This document shows positions 27,744 to 39,762 of a DNA stretch of 64,000 bases, in pieces. Position numbers and translations under genes: made by a program. This DNA comes from Acanthornis magna (Eukaryota; Chordata; Aves; Passeriformes; Acanthizidae). The stretch's first letter is position 1, and each line of letters begins with the position of its first letter. Below the pieces are notes generated by a model, which had not been told where the DNA came from, did no database searches, and worked only from the letters and a program-made list of their open reading frames with translations. Where the stretch lies: NCBI GenBank assembly GCA_036785705.1, contig JAWUZG010000056.1, forward strand, positions 6,945,001 through 7,009,000, given 5' to 3'.

Positions 27744-27918
27744 TAAAAATCAAAAAAACAAGTAAACAAAAAAAACCCCAAAGCAAAACAAATACAAATA
27801 AAAACCCACAAAAAAACCTCAAAACAAAACAAAACAAAACCCCACCCCAACCCCCCCCCCAAAAAAACCCCACCAAAACAAAAAACCCCAAACAAACAAA
27901 CCCCCCAAAACCTCAAAG
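27744..27918. repeat. A/C-rich low-complexity tract
   Basis: About 175 bases made almost only of A and C on the plus strand, in irregular units such as CAAAA, CCCCAAA and AAACCCC. It includes six runs of four or more C between 27,840 and 27,906. The minus strand is therefore runs of G separated by T, able in principle to form G-quadruplexes. An open frame across it is an artefact of composition. Confidence 0.9.
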
Positions 27919-29107
27919 CCTTCCAGCTCTCCAGTGTTACAATACTAATGAGCAAGGACTCCCAGCACAGGAGCAAAGGCCACAGTTTTCACAACACTGC
28001 AAGGAGAACCAGCACAGTGGGTCAGGCTGGATCAGAGCAGCAGCCAATCCACCCTAACCCTGCTCCTGGCCCAGGGCAATGCAGGGCAGCACGGAAAGAG
28101 CAGGAGAAGACAGTAAAATCAGGAGCAATTCAGTGGCATGTTTTTTCATTCCCTTGGAGATGCTAGAGAAGACCAGGACGGGACCACAGATGAAGGTACA
28201 GGACAGAACTCTCTCTGCAGAGGGAGTCAAACCCTCCATTTCCACTTTTCCTGTATCCAATGTTCTTTTTGCCACAGACAGCAAGGCACCTGCACCTCAC
28301 TTTCGTTGTCTCCTGAAACACCGAAACCCCAGGGAGCTCTCACATATCCTGGATTTCCAGACATTCAGGAGTCCCAAAAAACGTGCAAAATGTCCAGCCT
28401 CCCTTTGGCTAAGACCTGTAGGTGGAAGAAAGGACACATCTAGAGGGAGGTCTCCTATTTAGAGCAGGATGGAATCTTGCTTTTAGAGCCAACTGAAAAA
28501 TGCCCAGCAGGTATGGAACAGTATGACTTCAGAGCCCTCTGCCTGTTTATGGAAAAGTTTTGACAAAATGATGATATGACACAACACTTCAAGCCAATCT
28601 GAGGTATGCGAAGAGTGAGAAGTGGGTGCTATTGTGAGACAGCTTAGGAACACTGCAAAATTCAACAGTACTCCCAAAGTGCAGATGAAATTGGACAATT
28701 AAAGCTTTGTACTTTCAACTAAGGACTCCACGCCTTATCTTAAGGTTCCTCAGAGTGCTTTCTTCTGTCCCCAAAAACGCTCTTTGTCTGCCATGGCAGC
28801 TGGTTTTCCTCAATACGCTGATCTCATGCAAGCTGTAACCTCACAGAGGTGGCAATGTGGTCAAACGTAATGAGAAACAGCCCTAGAAGTCTCTCACTGT
28901 GATCCCACTGGCATTTGGGTGAAGATATCCTTGCCAGTTCAGCTGGTGACGGATGGGGATGCTGAAAAGCAGCAGCTTCTAGAGCCATGGGTGTGAGAAG
29001 GAGTTGGTAGGTACCTTTACAGCATTTTGAAGAGATGAATGCTGACTATTAAAGTCAAACCTTTTTTAAGAAACATAACATAAAAAAAAGATAAGCAGTC
29101 ATAAACG

Positions 29108-29180
29108 GCAAGCCCCAAGGAATTGGGACTAGATGTTCACTAAGGTGCCCTACAACCCAAACCATTCTATGATTCTATGA
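29108..29180 (+). mobile_element. CR1 3' terminus (short 5'-truncated copy)
   Basis: About 70 bases carrying GGGACTAGATGTTCACTAAGG, AACCCAAACCATTCTATG and the terminal repeat ATTCTATGATTCTATGA. This 8-bp terminal repeat is the hallmark of avian CR1 3' ends. It is an extreme 5' truncation, common for this family. Confidence 0.88.
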
Positions 29181-32100
29181 AAATAAAAGAGAAAAGCATC
29201 TTAAAAAGTACTTGTATTCCACTGTTGAACACCAGAGCTCTTTCACAGCTTTGTTGTCTCAAACCCAGAGAGTTAAAGGATATGCTGTGCTATGTTTGTT
29301 CTTTGGGACATTATACTTTCTTTTAAAGATATAATCTTGAATGCTTATGAGGTGTTACTTAAGGGGAGAAAGCATACATAGAGAAAGTCATACGTTACAA
29401 AAAATAAATAAAGGAAATAGAGCTGAAGTGTTAGCAAAGACTTGCACTACGACAAGAAAAAGGGCTTAAATATTGAAGTAATTTCTGAAAGGCTCCTAGA
29501 AGTATGCATATGGACAAATCATTCAGGAATCCTATTCTCTGACTGTTTCACTAGATTTGGCTCCTAACCTCCTCTTCGTTGCCTTTTCCAAGTATAATAT
29601 TTTCGATATAAAGTGTCTTTGTGAGCAGCCTCCATCTATATTTCTTTTAAAATAAACTTCAGGTAACCATTCAAAGCCTCTGAAAAATCTATGATTTGGA
29701 CATAATCCATCTTTTTTGATCATCACAGGAGCAGTTATAGTCAAAAGAAAATTAAAACAGAGCCTAGCAATGTCTGATTGAAATAAGAATCAGATTCACA
29801 TTCACTGCACAGATGAGTTTTATCACTTTTTTATGTAGACCGTTGTTGCCTAGCTTATTCACCCATATTTCCTTCTGGAAGAAGATTAATCTGGAATATT
29901 TTTACAAAAATGCAGTGTTTACACAAGGCTTCTTGATGCAATGTTTGAACCCAGAGGATCCAGCTGGAAGTGTGCTGTCTGCGACATTTGCCATCCGTCG
30001 TTTGGGAGCCTAACATCAAGAACAGGAACCTGAAGCTCCCAGCATCTCAGTGGCCCTGGCTGAGCTGAAGGGCTCTGTCAGCTGGCAGGGCTTCAAAGCA
30101 CTGCTAGGACAACTTTAGAGCAAAACTAGCTAATTACAACAGTCTGCAGCCAAGATGGGCTCTCATATATTATTATATTGTCAAGTAAGAAACTGTGGCA
30201 TCCCTAAAGATCTGAAGAAATTCCCAAACAAATCACAGTTGTATATACCCAGTTACATAGCAGAACATTAAAACACTATGATATTTCAAAGCTGGAAAGA
30301 AAAAGGAATTTTAAAAAAAGAAAACCACTAAATACCTGACATCACAGAAATTCATTATAAGGGATCAAAAGCAGCTTTCAATTTGACACCACTTCACTGT
30401 CCTCCCACACGCCCACCAAGCAGGAGCAGCCCCTCCACTGCCAGCCATGGCTCCAGATCCCATCCACCAACATTTCCAGCTCCCTTTGTCCCGTGGCCAA
30501 GGCTTTGCTGAGGGAACACAATGCCATCTGTGGGGTATAGCATTTGCCCCAAGCTAATTCCATTAGGGGAGTTACTCACTGCAGCATCTGAGAGCAGCAC
30601 TGGGGGAAGACATCCTCCCTTCAGCCCTGACCATCCACAGTGCAGAGTCCAGCCTGAGCTGGTGATTGGGGTGATGGCACACAGTCTCTGCTGCTCTGTC
30701 ACCTCTGAGCACACGCAATACACACATCGACAGGAGCCAACAAACCCTTCCCACCAACGTGCCCCAGTCTCTGTGTGGTGATGTCTGCTAGGGTACCACC
30801 TCATACATAGTATTTCTGACAACCTTCTCACTGGGCAATGCCATCCCGCCCATCCCATCCAGGGATTCTCTGGAACTGCAGCAATGACAGTGTCCCAGCA
30901 TTAACAGAAGGAAGCAGAGATAAGAGAAACTCAGTTTAGATAAAGTGATGTAACAAATTGACATAAACAGGGCCAGCACCTTTGTTTCTTGGCTCCTTGG
31001 TAAATAATTTTAAGCCAACATATTCCTTGCCCTAATTCCCATCCCTCTGAAAATATTATTTCTTTTTTGCTTTCATGGGAGATATTGAAGCACTTGGCAA
31101 TAATTCCTGATGAAATTAATTTAATATGCTGCAAGTCCTGAAGTATGCACCAGGATACAGAATGAGTTCTCTGCTGGTATCTGAAAACACCAGAAACACC
31201 AAACCTGAGCCCAGCACATCTTAAAATTGGACACATCCAGCTGGGCAGACAGCACACAGCTGAGTGAGAACTTCTGTACAGTCAGCCTTGGAAAAGTGTA
31301 GAGCTGAAGCCATGGAGCCAGGTCATCGTGTAGAGGCTGGAGAGGAAAATGCTGCCCAGACCTGATGAGCCAGAGCTGCCTGGGAGAAGGCTGGTGGTGC
31401 TACAGACACACAGGTTTCTTCTTGCTTTTTCAATTTCATTCACAAGGTTAAGGATGCTTGATACTCATATTTAATGAGAATATTGTCCAATCACTCCCTA
31501 CCCAAGTGGTGAAACATTATTCTCTGTGTCCAAATTAATCCTTATTAGGAAGAAGCTAGAACAAGTTTCTTATGTGAGGGACTCACATTGCTACTCTCAT
31601 TCCATGTAAAATGGGAAAAATTTATTTCTGCCTTTAAAAAGAAACAGAAAATGCCCCACAACCCCAGTCTAAAACCAAAGCAATACCAAACTGAAAAATT
31701 TGCTGTGAGTGCCCTAAAGCAGACCAGGGAATCCCCAGAATTTATTCTACTGGAAAGCAGAGTCATGGATTTGCATAGAGACCCAGGAAAGGCCTGGAGC
31801 TAGGGAGAAATACTCCCTCTTTCCCTGGAACAAATACCAGCCGTTGGTGCGTATCTGTGAGCTGTGAGATGCAAATGAATCCTGCAGGACTCTGGGCCCA
31901 TATTCAAGTTACCCTGTGGAGGGAGTGACTCGCAGCAGCATTTGCTCTTTCGGGGGAGAAGAACAACTCACAGTACATGTAATAACCCTGTTATTCCTTC
32001 AATATTCCTTCAGAACAAACCCAAACCCCCACCAGGCTCAGTGGAAAGGCTCTCACCTCACCTGTGCATGCCAGAGCAGGCTGGGACACAGACAGGGCAC

Positions 32101-33669
32101 AACTGGTCACAGCACGGGGCCATGGTGGGATAAAGCTTCTGCTGGGAGGAGCTCTGAGCGCTCCAGCTGCTTCCACATGGCAAATACGGCACCAAGCCCA
32201 AGGACAATGGCACAAGGGGATATTAATTTACACCCTGACATGCTGCAGCCAGGCGAGAAGGGCAGTGAAAGCAGGCAGAGGGAAGAGTTGCTCGAGGATG
32301 ACTTGGAGATGCTAAGACCTTAAAGTGCAGAGAGAGAGCCTCACTCAGAGGCCATCAGCACAGGGAAGCGAAGGGGACACCAACCCCGGGGGTTAGCAGG
32401 GCTCAGGGTAAGGCAGAGAGCTGAAACAGGCTACCTGCAGCAGAAACCAGCCAGCCCAGCTAAGCCCCACATGAAGCTAAGTCTTGGCTTTAAACTAAGA
32501 CTTACACTGCATTTTCTCCTGTGTTCCTGAGCCTACAGAAATCCTACCCATTGCACTGTGTTATTTCTTTATAAAGTGATTAATACAGCTTCGCTTGCCT
32601 GAAAGTAGGGAGGAAGACCAGTCTAGTTAATTCAGAGAACAGTGAAGGCTCATGCAAGACCTCATCACTTCAGCATTTCTCCCTTCAATTCTCTCATAAA
32701 ACACTGGAAAACGGTGTTGACTTTAACAGCCATGGGCATTTATCTTGGTCACAGCTGTATCAGGTTGCTAAGGCCACAGGAGAGTGAGGGAGGAGGCAAC
32801 GTGATGCCCGGTGTCACATTGTGCTGCAGTTCAAAGGAAATCAGCTTCTGTACAGGAGAAAGCAATTAGCTGGGAACAATGTGGATGTCTGTAATGGCAG
32901 TGCGGGGTAGGAGCCTTGGGCTGCGTCCAGTTGTGCCTGGGAGGGCTGGGTGAGCAGGCTAGTGCTTGGCTGGCTAGGACAGGAAAGATAAACTGCCTCA
33001 TTTTGTGCTTTTACCTCTCACAGTGTCTAAATAATGTGTCTACTCATCTAAGTTTTCTACCTAAGCACAGTTAAAATAAGAAAAAAAAATTGAAACAGCT
33101 ACCAGGAAAAAACCTCATAGTGAATGAATCAGAGTTGCTAGAGAATATTTTCAGGCACCAGCCTAGCAGGATGCAAAGACAGCTGCAAGAGCAGCAACCT
33201 CAAAATAGCAGCATTTTACAGGTCATGATGCAGTAGAGCTCACACTGCTGTCACCTCTCAGTGAAGCACAGATGTCATGGTTACAGCAGGAGCTCACCTG
33301 CGGCAACACAAGGTTTTACCACGGCCCAGGTGTGTGTGCATTTGGCCATTTCCTGTGGGCTGTGCAGCCCTGGGGAGCTGGGGTGCTGTGTTTCCTGCAC
33401 TAACCAGCACGGATCTGGCTCAGGTATGCCTGACATACCTGCCAGGCTTACATCTGCCAGAATACCCAGTCCTTTATGTCATTTGCCTGCTCAGACATGT
33501 TTTAAGTGACTTGCTGCATTTCATACCACTTCAGATGGGTCTGCAACTGCAGAAGGAGCTTAAGTAATACCTGGGAGCAAAGAGTGCTCTGTAATCCCAG
33601 CGCAAAACCCCTTACTTCATATGTTATCTAGAAAGACTGTCCACAACAGAGGAGTCAGAGATTAAGTGA

Positions 33670-34032
33670 TTCTCCTTTTCTTTCAGCTTTTCTGAAGAGC
33701 TTCATGTGACTCCATACCACAATGACAGTCTGTGCTCACTGCTGCCTCGAAGCTCGTCATTCTCTCCCAGACGGATGCAGTGTGACAGCGAGGGAGGCAT
33801 CACCAGCAATATTTCAGAGAAAGGGAAACCAGAACAAGGAGTCATAAGGTCTCTGCCCCAAGGCCATGCACTGAAACCAGTGACCGCTGTCCTGGCAGCA
33901 GAGGAGCTCCCAGCATACGCTGGGTCTCAAAGACAACAAAGGAAAAGCCATGCTGACAGGCCTCCTTTCAAACTGGACAACTCCCTCAACAAACGTGTTG
34001 TCAGAAAGCCTCGCCCTGTGCATTGTCCCTGA
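33670..34032 (+). other. Unrecognised open frame behind a splice-acceptor-like tract (possible exon)
   Basis: An open frame of 120 codons ends at TGA (34,030-34,032) and has no in-frame stop back to 33,667. Just upstream of 33,687 is a pyrimidine tract ending CTTTTCTTTCAG, a good splice acceptor. Reading from it gives a serine-rich, coding-like sequence including DSLCSLLPRSSSFSPRRMQ and SNISEKGKPEQG, and the C-terminal part is basic. I do not recognise the protein. There is no good ATG, since the frame would have to continue from an upstream exon that I could not find. A frame this long can arise by chance in 64 kb, so a terminal exon, an lncRNA exon or chance are all open. Confidence 0.15.
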
Positions 34033-37000
34033 GGATGCTGCCCTGCAGATGGCTGCGGCAGGGAGCTGGGTGCCAGGACTGGGCCCTGAGCAGCCCCAGC
34101 AGGATGGAGGCACAAGGCTGCTCTGAACCCAGGGTCGCACAGAAGCTCTGATTGTTCCTGCGGCACTGAGCAGGAAACCTCACTCCAGCAACCAGAAACA
34201 AGGCGGTAAAGCACAGATTAAAAAACCTGTTGCCACAGGAGAGGCCTCCAACATGTGGCCCTCCAAGCTGTGCTATGATTAGGGGGCTGTGAAACACTTG
34301 TCGAGGGCTGGTCTTTGTTAGAGAAGCTTGCAAACAACATTTATAGGAAAACAGCTGCCGTAAACTTTGCAAGTCCAGCTGCACACAGAAGTTATAGGTA
34401 TAAAGACATAAACAGTAGCTCCAAAACCAATTCATTTTGACTGGAGGAGGCTGTGCAGCTGCAGTGGCAGATCAGAGGGAGCCCCTGGAAATGCAGATGG
34501 TCCTGTTATGAAGGCAGGAGCTGGAAGAAGGCATTTGTCCAAGCCCCTCCCAGGCCAAGCCAAACATAAATATATCAGTTCTCAATAGGTGAATGACCAG
34601 AGAGGATTGGTGCTATATTGGCTTAGAACCACTTCTTCAGCTACACTGGTGCAAAGCCGTTTGTGGGACAGAAAATATATTCCTAAAGTGCAGTTTCACC
34701 GGGAGAGCCAGAAAACTGGCATTAACTCGCTGCTCTCACCTGGAAGGTAATCCCTGAATTTCTGCTGCCTTATTTCTGTTACCAAGAGCTGCCAAGCAGC
34801 CCTTGGGGTACAGCCTCAACTACTGCAGGTGTGCTCTGCTGCCCCAGGCAGCTCCCTGGGCAGGCTGAACTCATCCACGCTCTGCCTGCCTCCACTGCCA
34901 GGATTCCTTCTCATCCCAGACATTTGAACACCTGTGTCAAGCACAGATGTGCAAGACAATCAACAACGCGAGCAGCTGTGGCTGGTGTCAAGGTCATCTG
35001 AAGCCACACGATTTACGACTGTTAGCTGGAAAGCCTGCAGGTCATGTTGGCCTGGGGAAGAAAGAGGCGAGAACAAGGATGTGGTGTGGGAAGGATTGCT
35101 GACCTGGCAGAGAAGAAAGTGCAATTCAGTGCTAAAAATAATGGTGACACAAGGAGATCCTCGAAAAGGTTCTGTTATGCCAGTGGGCTCCGAAGAGGTG
35201 TCAGGAGACAGATTCCTGCAGAAGCAAAGCATGCCAGCACATTACAGAAATTGATCCTGTGGGCACCAATGCAGCTACTGAATGCAGAACTTTTGCAGGA
35301 AAACAAGCTATAGCCCACAGGCTGCCCACAGCCTGTCCAAAAGCTGCCCAGCATGTCACACAGCCCCTGCCACGCTGGGGTCCCAGAGCAGCTTGGCGCT
35401 GGTGGCCGCAGCAGAGAGGGGACAGGCTGAGGACACCTGCCCCGCCTGATGTGCTCCAGGAGAGCATTTCCCTGGAGCATCCCTCAAACACTGGGAAACC
35501 TACAGCTGCAGCACACACCTCTGTGGGCTTCTGCTGAGGGTGGAGGAAGCTGAGGAGAGGAGGTTCAGTGGAAAGGTGTAGCTCTCTGTGGTTAGTAGCA
35601 CTCTTAGTCCAAAAGCAAGAATTAACCTGGACTGGAATCGCCTCTTAGATCACCATCCAGCACCAGCAGCTCTCTGCACTGTTCTGTTCTCCAGGTCCCA
35701 ATTCATCAGCTGAATTTGCACCCTTACTGGGTCATTTTTTGCCCTTCACACAATGCAGCACCAATTCTGGTGGCTCCTTGCTCTGAGGGAGAAGGCCTTT
35801 CCTTTTGTAAGTCTCTGCACAACCCTTTCAAGGGCTCAAATAGGTCAGTGTTTTTCCTAAGCTCTAAACAGAAATGAAAACATAGACAAACTGCTATTTG
35901 ACCAGCTATGCAAAACAAAACCTCCTTCAGCAGGGTATGATTTGTGGATTAAAGTTTTTTCCCTTGAGCTCAATGCAACCCAAAAATCTCTTCCGGCAGC
36001 TTATCACAATTTAGCTAACCCCAATCCTTAAAAGACTTCTCTATCTCAGCACACCAAGGAAGGTCTTTGTCAGGGACTTTCCAAGAGCCCTTGGCAAACC
36101 TGCTGCACACAGGGCACAGCACAGGCTTCTGAGCTTCACAAAACACCAGAGATGCCAGAGCGAGAGCTCCGGGGGTTGATGTCAGGAACAGAACAAGCCT
36201 GGGCATTATTTCACTTTGAAACCCTTTGCCTGTCATCTGGAAGCTCAGCATGTTGTTCCAGAGGCATGGAGAGCAGGGGGCTTCAGTCAGAGCATGCTGC
36301 TCCTCACATCCAGGCTTGTGAGCTCCTGGAGAGGTGGCAGGAGCTCCCTTGGGGACATTGGAACTGGCCAGTGAAACAAAAATGACAGAAAACAACTCCT
36401 AACATTCCTCCTGATTTCCAGCTGCTTCCTCCCAGACTACACTTTTAGTCTCCAAGACGTGCATGAACACAAGTCTAAAATGTGTGCAGTTCAAGGGATT
36501 AATCAAAGGAAGCCATGAATCTGTTGGGAGAAGGCAGACTACAAGCCTGCAGTAATGAAAGACACAGAAATTCCTATTAAACACTGTCACAGGCTTTTTT
36601 TATTGTTTTTGTCCATTCATAATAGTGCCATGTTATGGCCCTCTTAAAACCCAGAAAATATTATCATGATGTAATCTTAACAGTTTCACAAACAGGAATG
36701 AAAATACCTGCAAATCTGGATAGGTAAACAAAATATTTTCATTATATTAATCTAAAGAAGGAGGTAAACTGTACAACCAGCAGAAAATGTATTCACATTA
36801 ACTTATTTGCAATGGAGCTACATGTTGTTAAACAATCCAGAATTAGGAGCTCGAGTTCTATGACAACATACCTATGGCTCCTTGAAAAAGCCAAACATCA
36901 CATAAAAGTACTCACAGCACACACAGAGTTAACCTTTGAGCGCTGCCCTCTCAAACAGAACTGGTTTTGAGATGTATTTGTTTAAACAAGTTAAGAGAAA

Positions 37001-39546
37001 TGTCAGAGGCCATTTCAGCAACAGCACATGACGACAGCCTCCTTCCTCCTCTATCAGCAGAGAACAATCACACACTGGGCACCAAGGGCTCACTGATGTT
37101 GAGTCAGAGCAGGAAAATCCATCCAGAAAATACGCGCAAATGGAGGAAAGCAAAGACAGCCCTCGTATTCTGTTTTCCCCCTCTTCCTCCTCTCTACCCT
37201 CAAACAGTGTGAGCCAAGCAGTGCCTGCTCCTGCTGGAAGAGCCCCACGGAGGAATCTGGCGCACAGACAGCCTCGCCAGTTCCCACAGCTCCCCTGTGG
37301 GTGCTACTGCTGAATCGGATGTCTGGACAAAGCCTAGCGAAAGTTAACGGCTTCTGGTTATCTCAGGGCAGAAAATTGTTTTCCAGCAGGGGCAGGAAAC
37401 TGTTTTCCAGGAGCATCAGGAAACAGCACAGCATTCCAAGGACAGGCTTGTGCATAAAGCACAAGGGCTCTTGCATCTACTCCAACACGAGTTTCTATGA
37501 CCCCATGGACAAAGCATTCTGGTGTTTCCCTCCAGCCCAGGGGCCATGGGAGGCCACCTTCCTTCAGCTCCTAAGGGACCCAGGGCCACAGGGCTCTGTA
37601 AGTGTGGAGCATGACAAGGGCCCACAGAGAATTCCATTTTTTTTCCACTACTGAAACTTAGACTGCCAGCGGCTCTGCTCTGCCATCCTTTCCCCGATGG
37701 ATCCATTGCCTGTCCCAGGGGCTCTGCAGCACTCTCCAGACTGAAAATGAGCAAACCACTCTGAGAACACCCCCAGCCTCCTACCTCTCTCTAGCTTTTA
37801 AGAGCAACACTTATTCAAAACAAACTAACAAAAGAAACGCCACTTCTGAAATTTCTGATTACATGTTTAACTTCTTATTTTCAGGACAGGATAAATACCA
37901 GGTGACATGCAGTGAGTTATTCTGATGCAGTACCATTTAATTTCTTTCAAAAGACTTAGCCATAAATAACTGAATCCTCCCACCTCTTCCAGGAACACCA
38001 GCCTGGTTCGAGCCTCGAGCAAAGATGTCATGGGTAGGTCACTGCTAAAGTCAGGAGAGTTCAGCTGTCCTCATTAAGGAGAGTAGAGGGTTCTACTGAG
38101 TCAGTGGTGGTAATCAGAGAAACCTATTAAAACATCTTTCTTCTCCCTGCCAGTGCAAGACGATCTCCTCTTAGTGTTTTATATAGTCAACCCCTCTTTC
38201 ACATGTATTTTCTTCAAACTTACTCTCCTAAAATTACCACAGTTGCTATTCTTTATGTGCAGCTTACACTCCAGAAGGAAACCAGAGGCTGAGCAAGCTG
38301 TGCGTGACCCCATTTGTACCAAGAAATGAGCCGGGACCCTTTTCTGAGAACTGTGAGCCCAGCGAGATCCCTGGGAGCCCGAGCTGCTTTTCCCTGGTGT
38401 GAGCAGCAGCCACCTTGCAGCTGGAGCCCACTGAATCGGTGTCACGGCAAGCAAGGGGAAATTCATTAACAAATGAATTCCTGCTATGACAAAACACTTC
38501 CACGGCGCTACCGGGGCTTTTAAGGGCTCACGACAGGATAAGCCATCTCCATTCCCAAGAGTGCAGTTGAAGGCTAAGTTTCCATGATTGCTTTGCTTTT
38601 ACTGCAGCTCCCATTAGCTGCAGCAGAAGCTGTGAACGTTTAGCTCCAGCGAGATGAGGGCAGGCAGGGAACACACCCTGGCTCTGGCAGGGCAGGAGAC
38701 TCCAGGTGCCATCAGCGAGCTTCAAGCTCCTGATGTGAGGGGCAGTGCTGGGGGAAACCGATTCCAAAATGTGTCCATGGGCCCTGGGGCTGCCCTGAGC
38801 ATGAATGGGAGCAGGCTGCACCTGCCGAGAAAGGTTTGATTCCAGTTCTCTCTCTGGTACCTGCAATAAAGGCAGCCAGGAGTGGGGAGAGCAGACCAGG
38901 TCTGGGGAGATTTGGGACATGTCTGATCACAGCCTTGGCCTGCACCAGCCCACAGCACAGCCGGAGCGATGAGCTGATGTGTCTGTGAGGGCTGCCCCTC
39001 CTGAAACTCCACAGAAGCAGCAATTTCAGACCTAAATTTAATTGGCAAGAGGAAGATTTGATAGACATCTGCTTTCAGTTAGAAAGTGCTTTAGAGAGAG
39101 AACAAATACTTCAAAGTAACTCTCCTGCATCACCTACAGTTCCTCCTTCTTATCTAAATGCAATATCAGCAACCCAGCTATTGATGCTCCACAGGGGTTT
39201 AATTATTTGCAAGAAATGTCTGTTTGCTGCAGCCAGCAGACAGTGCTGGGTAAGGTCCTCTGGGATCAGACTCCAGGCTGCTTTATGGCTTGACATCAGA
39301 AGGAAATCACCTGAAAATCAGTCTTCTTGTACATGATCAGATAAATGCAGTTGTCAAGCACAAAGCTGAAAGCTCTTCAGTGAAGAAGAGGCAGCATTAC
39401 TTTCTTTTTTTTTCAAATGCTGATACAAATTATGAAGTCAAAATGAACTCATGAAGCACTTTTCAAGCTCTAGTGTCTGCCAGACTCATACAGACTTCTG
39501 TGGGAGGTCTGTTTTGAATGAGGCTATTTTCAGCTATCCACCTGGG

Positions 39547-39762
39547 GAAAAAAACCCAACCAACCAACAAAAAAAAAAAAAAAGAAAAAAAAAGAAAAAA
39601 AAGAAAAAAAAATCAACAAAAAAAACCCCACCAAAAAAACCCCAGAACAAAAAAAAAACAAACCAAAACAAAAACCCAAATGAAAAACAAAAACACACCC
39701 CCCCAAAAAACCAAATAAACAAAAGAACCAAAAAAACCCCCCAAAAAACCAAAAAACCCAGA
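39547..39762. repeat. A-rich then A/C-rich low-complexity tract
   Basis: The left part is nearly pure A with occasional G. The right part is A broken by runs of two to seven C (for example CCCCCCCAAAAAACC near 39,700 and AACCCCCCAAAAAACC near 39,735). It resembles the tract at 27.7 kb on the same strand. Lysine/proline-rich open frames here are composition artefacts. Confidence 0.9.

Larger units (their letters stand above)
27919..39546. other. Gene-free unique DNA with one short CR1 tail
   Basis: Apart from the CR1 terminus at 29.1 kb and the possible exon at 33.7 kb, I see only unique sequence. AT-rich stretches at 29.2-30.4 kb and 36.6-36.9 kb contain no recognisable element. The GC-richer 35.3-35.5 kb and 38.3-39.0 kb blocks hold overlapping frames without domains. 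Confidence 0.55.

Noticed and set aside
27626..28057. 143-codon frame rich in K, N, P and Q
   Set aside because: Its unusual composition comes from the A/C tract, and the ends show no gene features.
38005..38025. tRNA-like T-loop word GGTTCGAGCC
   Set aside because: No A-box at the right distance and no acceptor or anticodon stems could be drawn.
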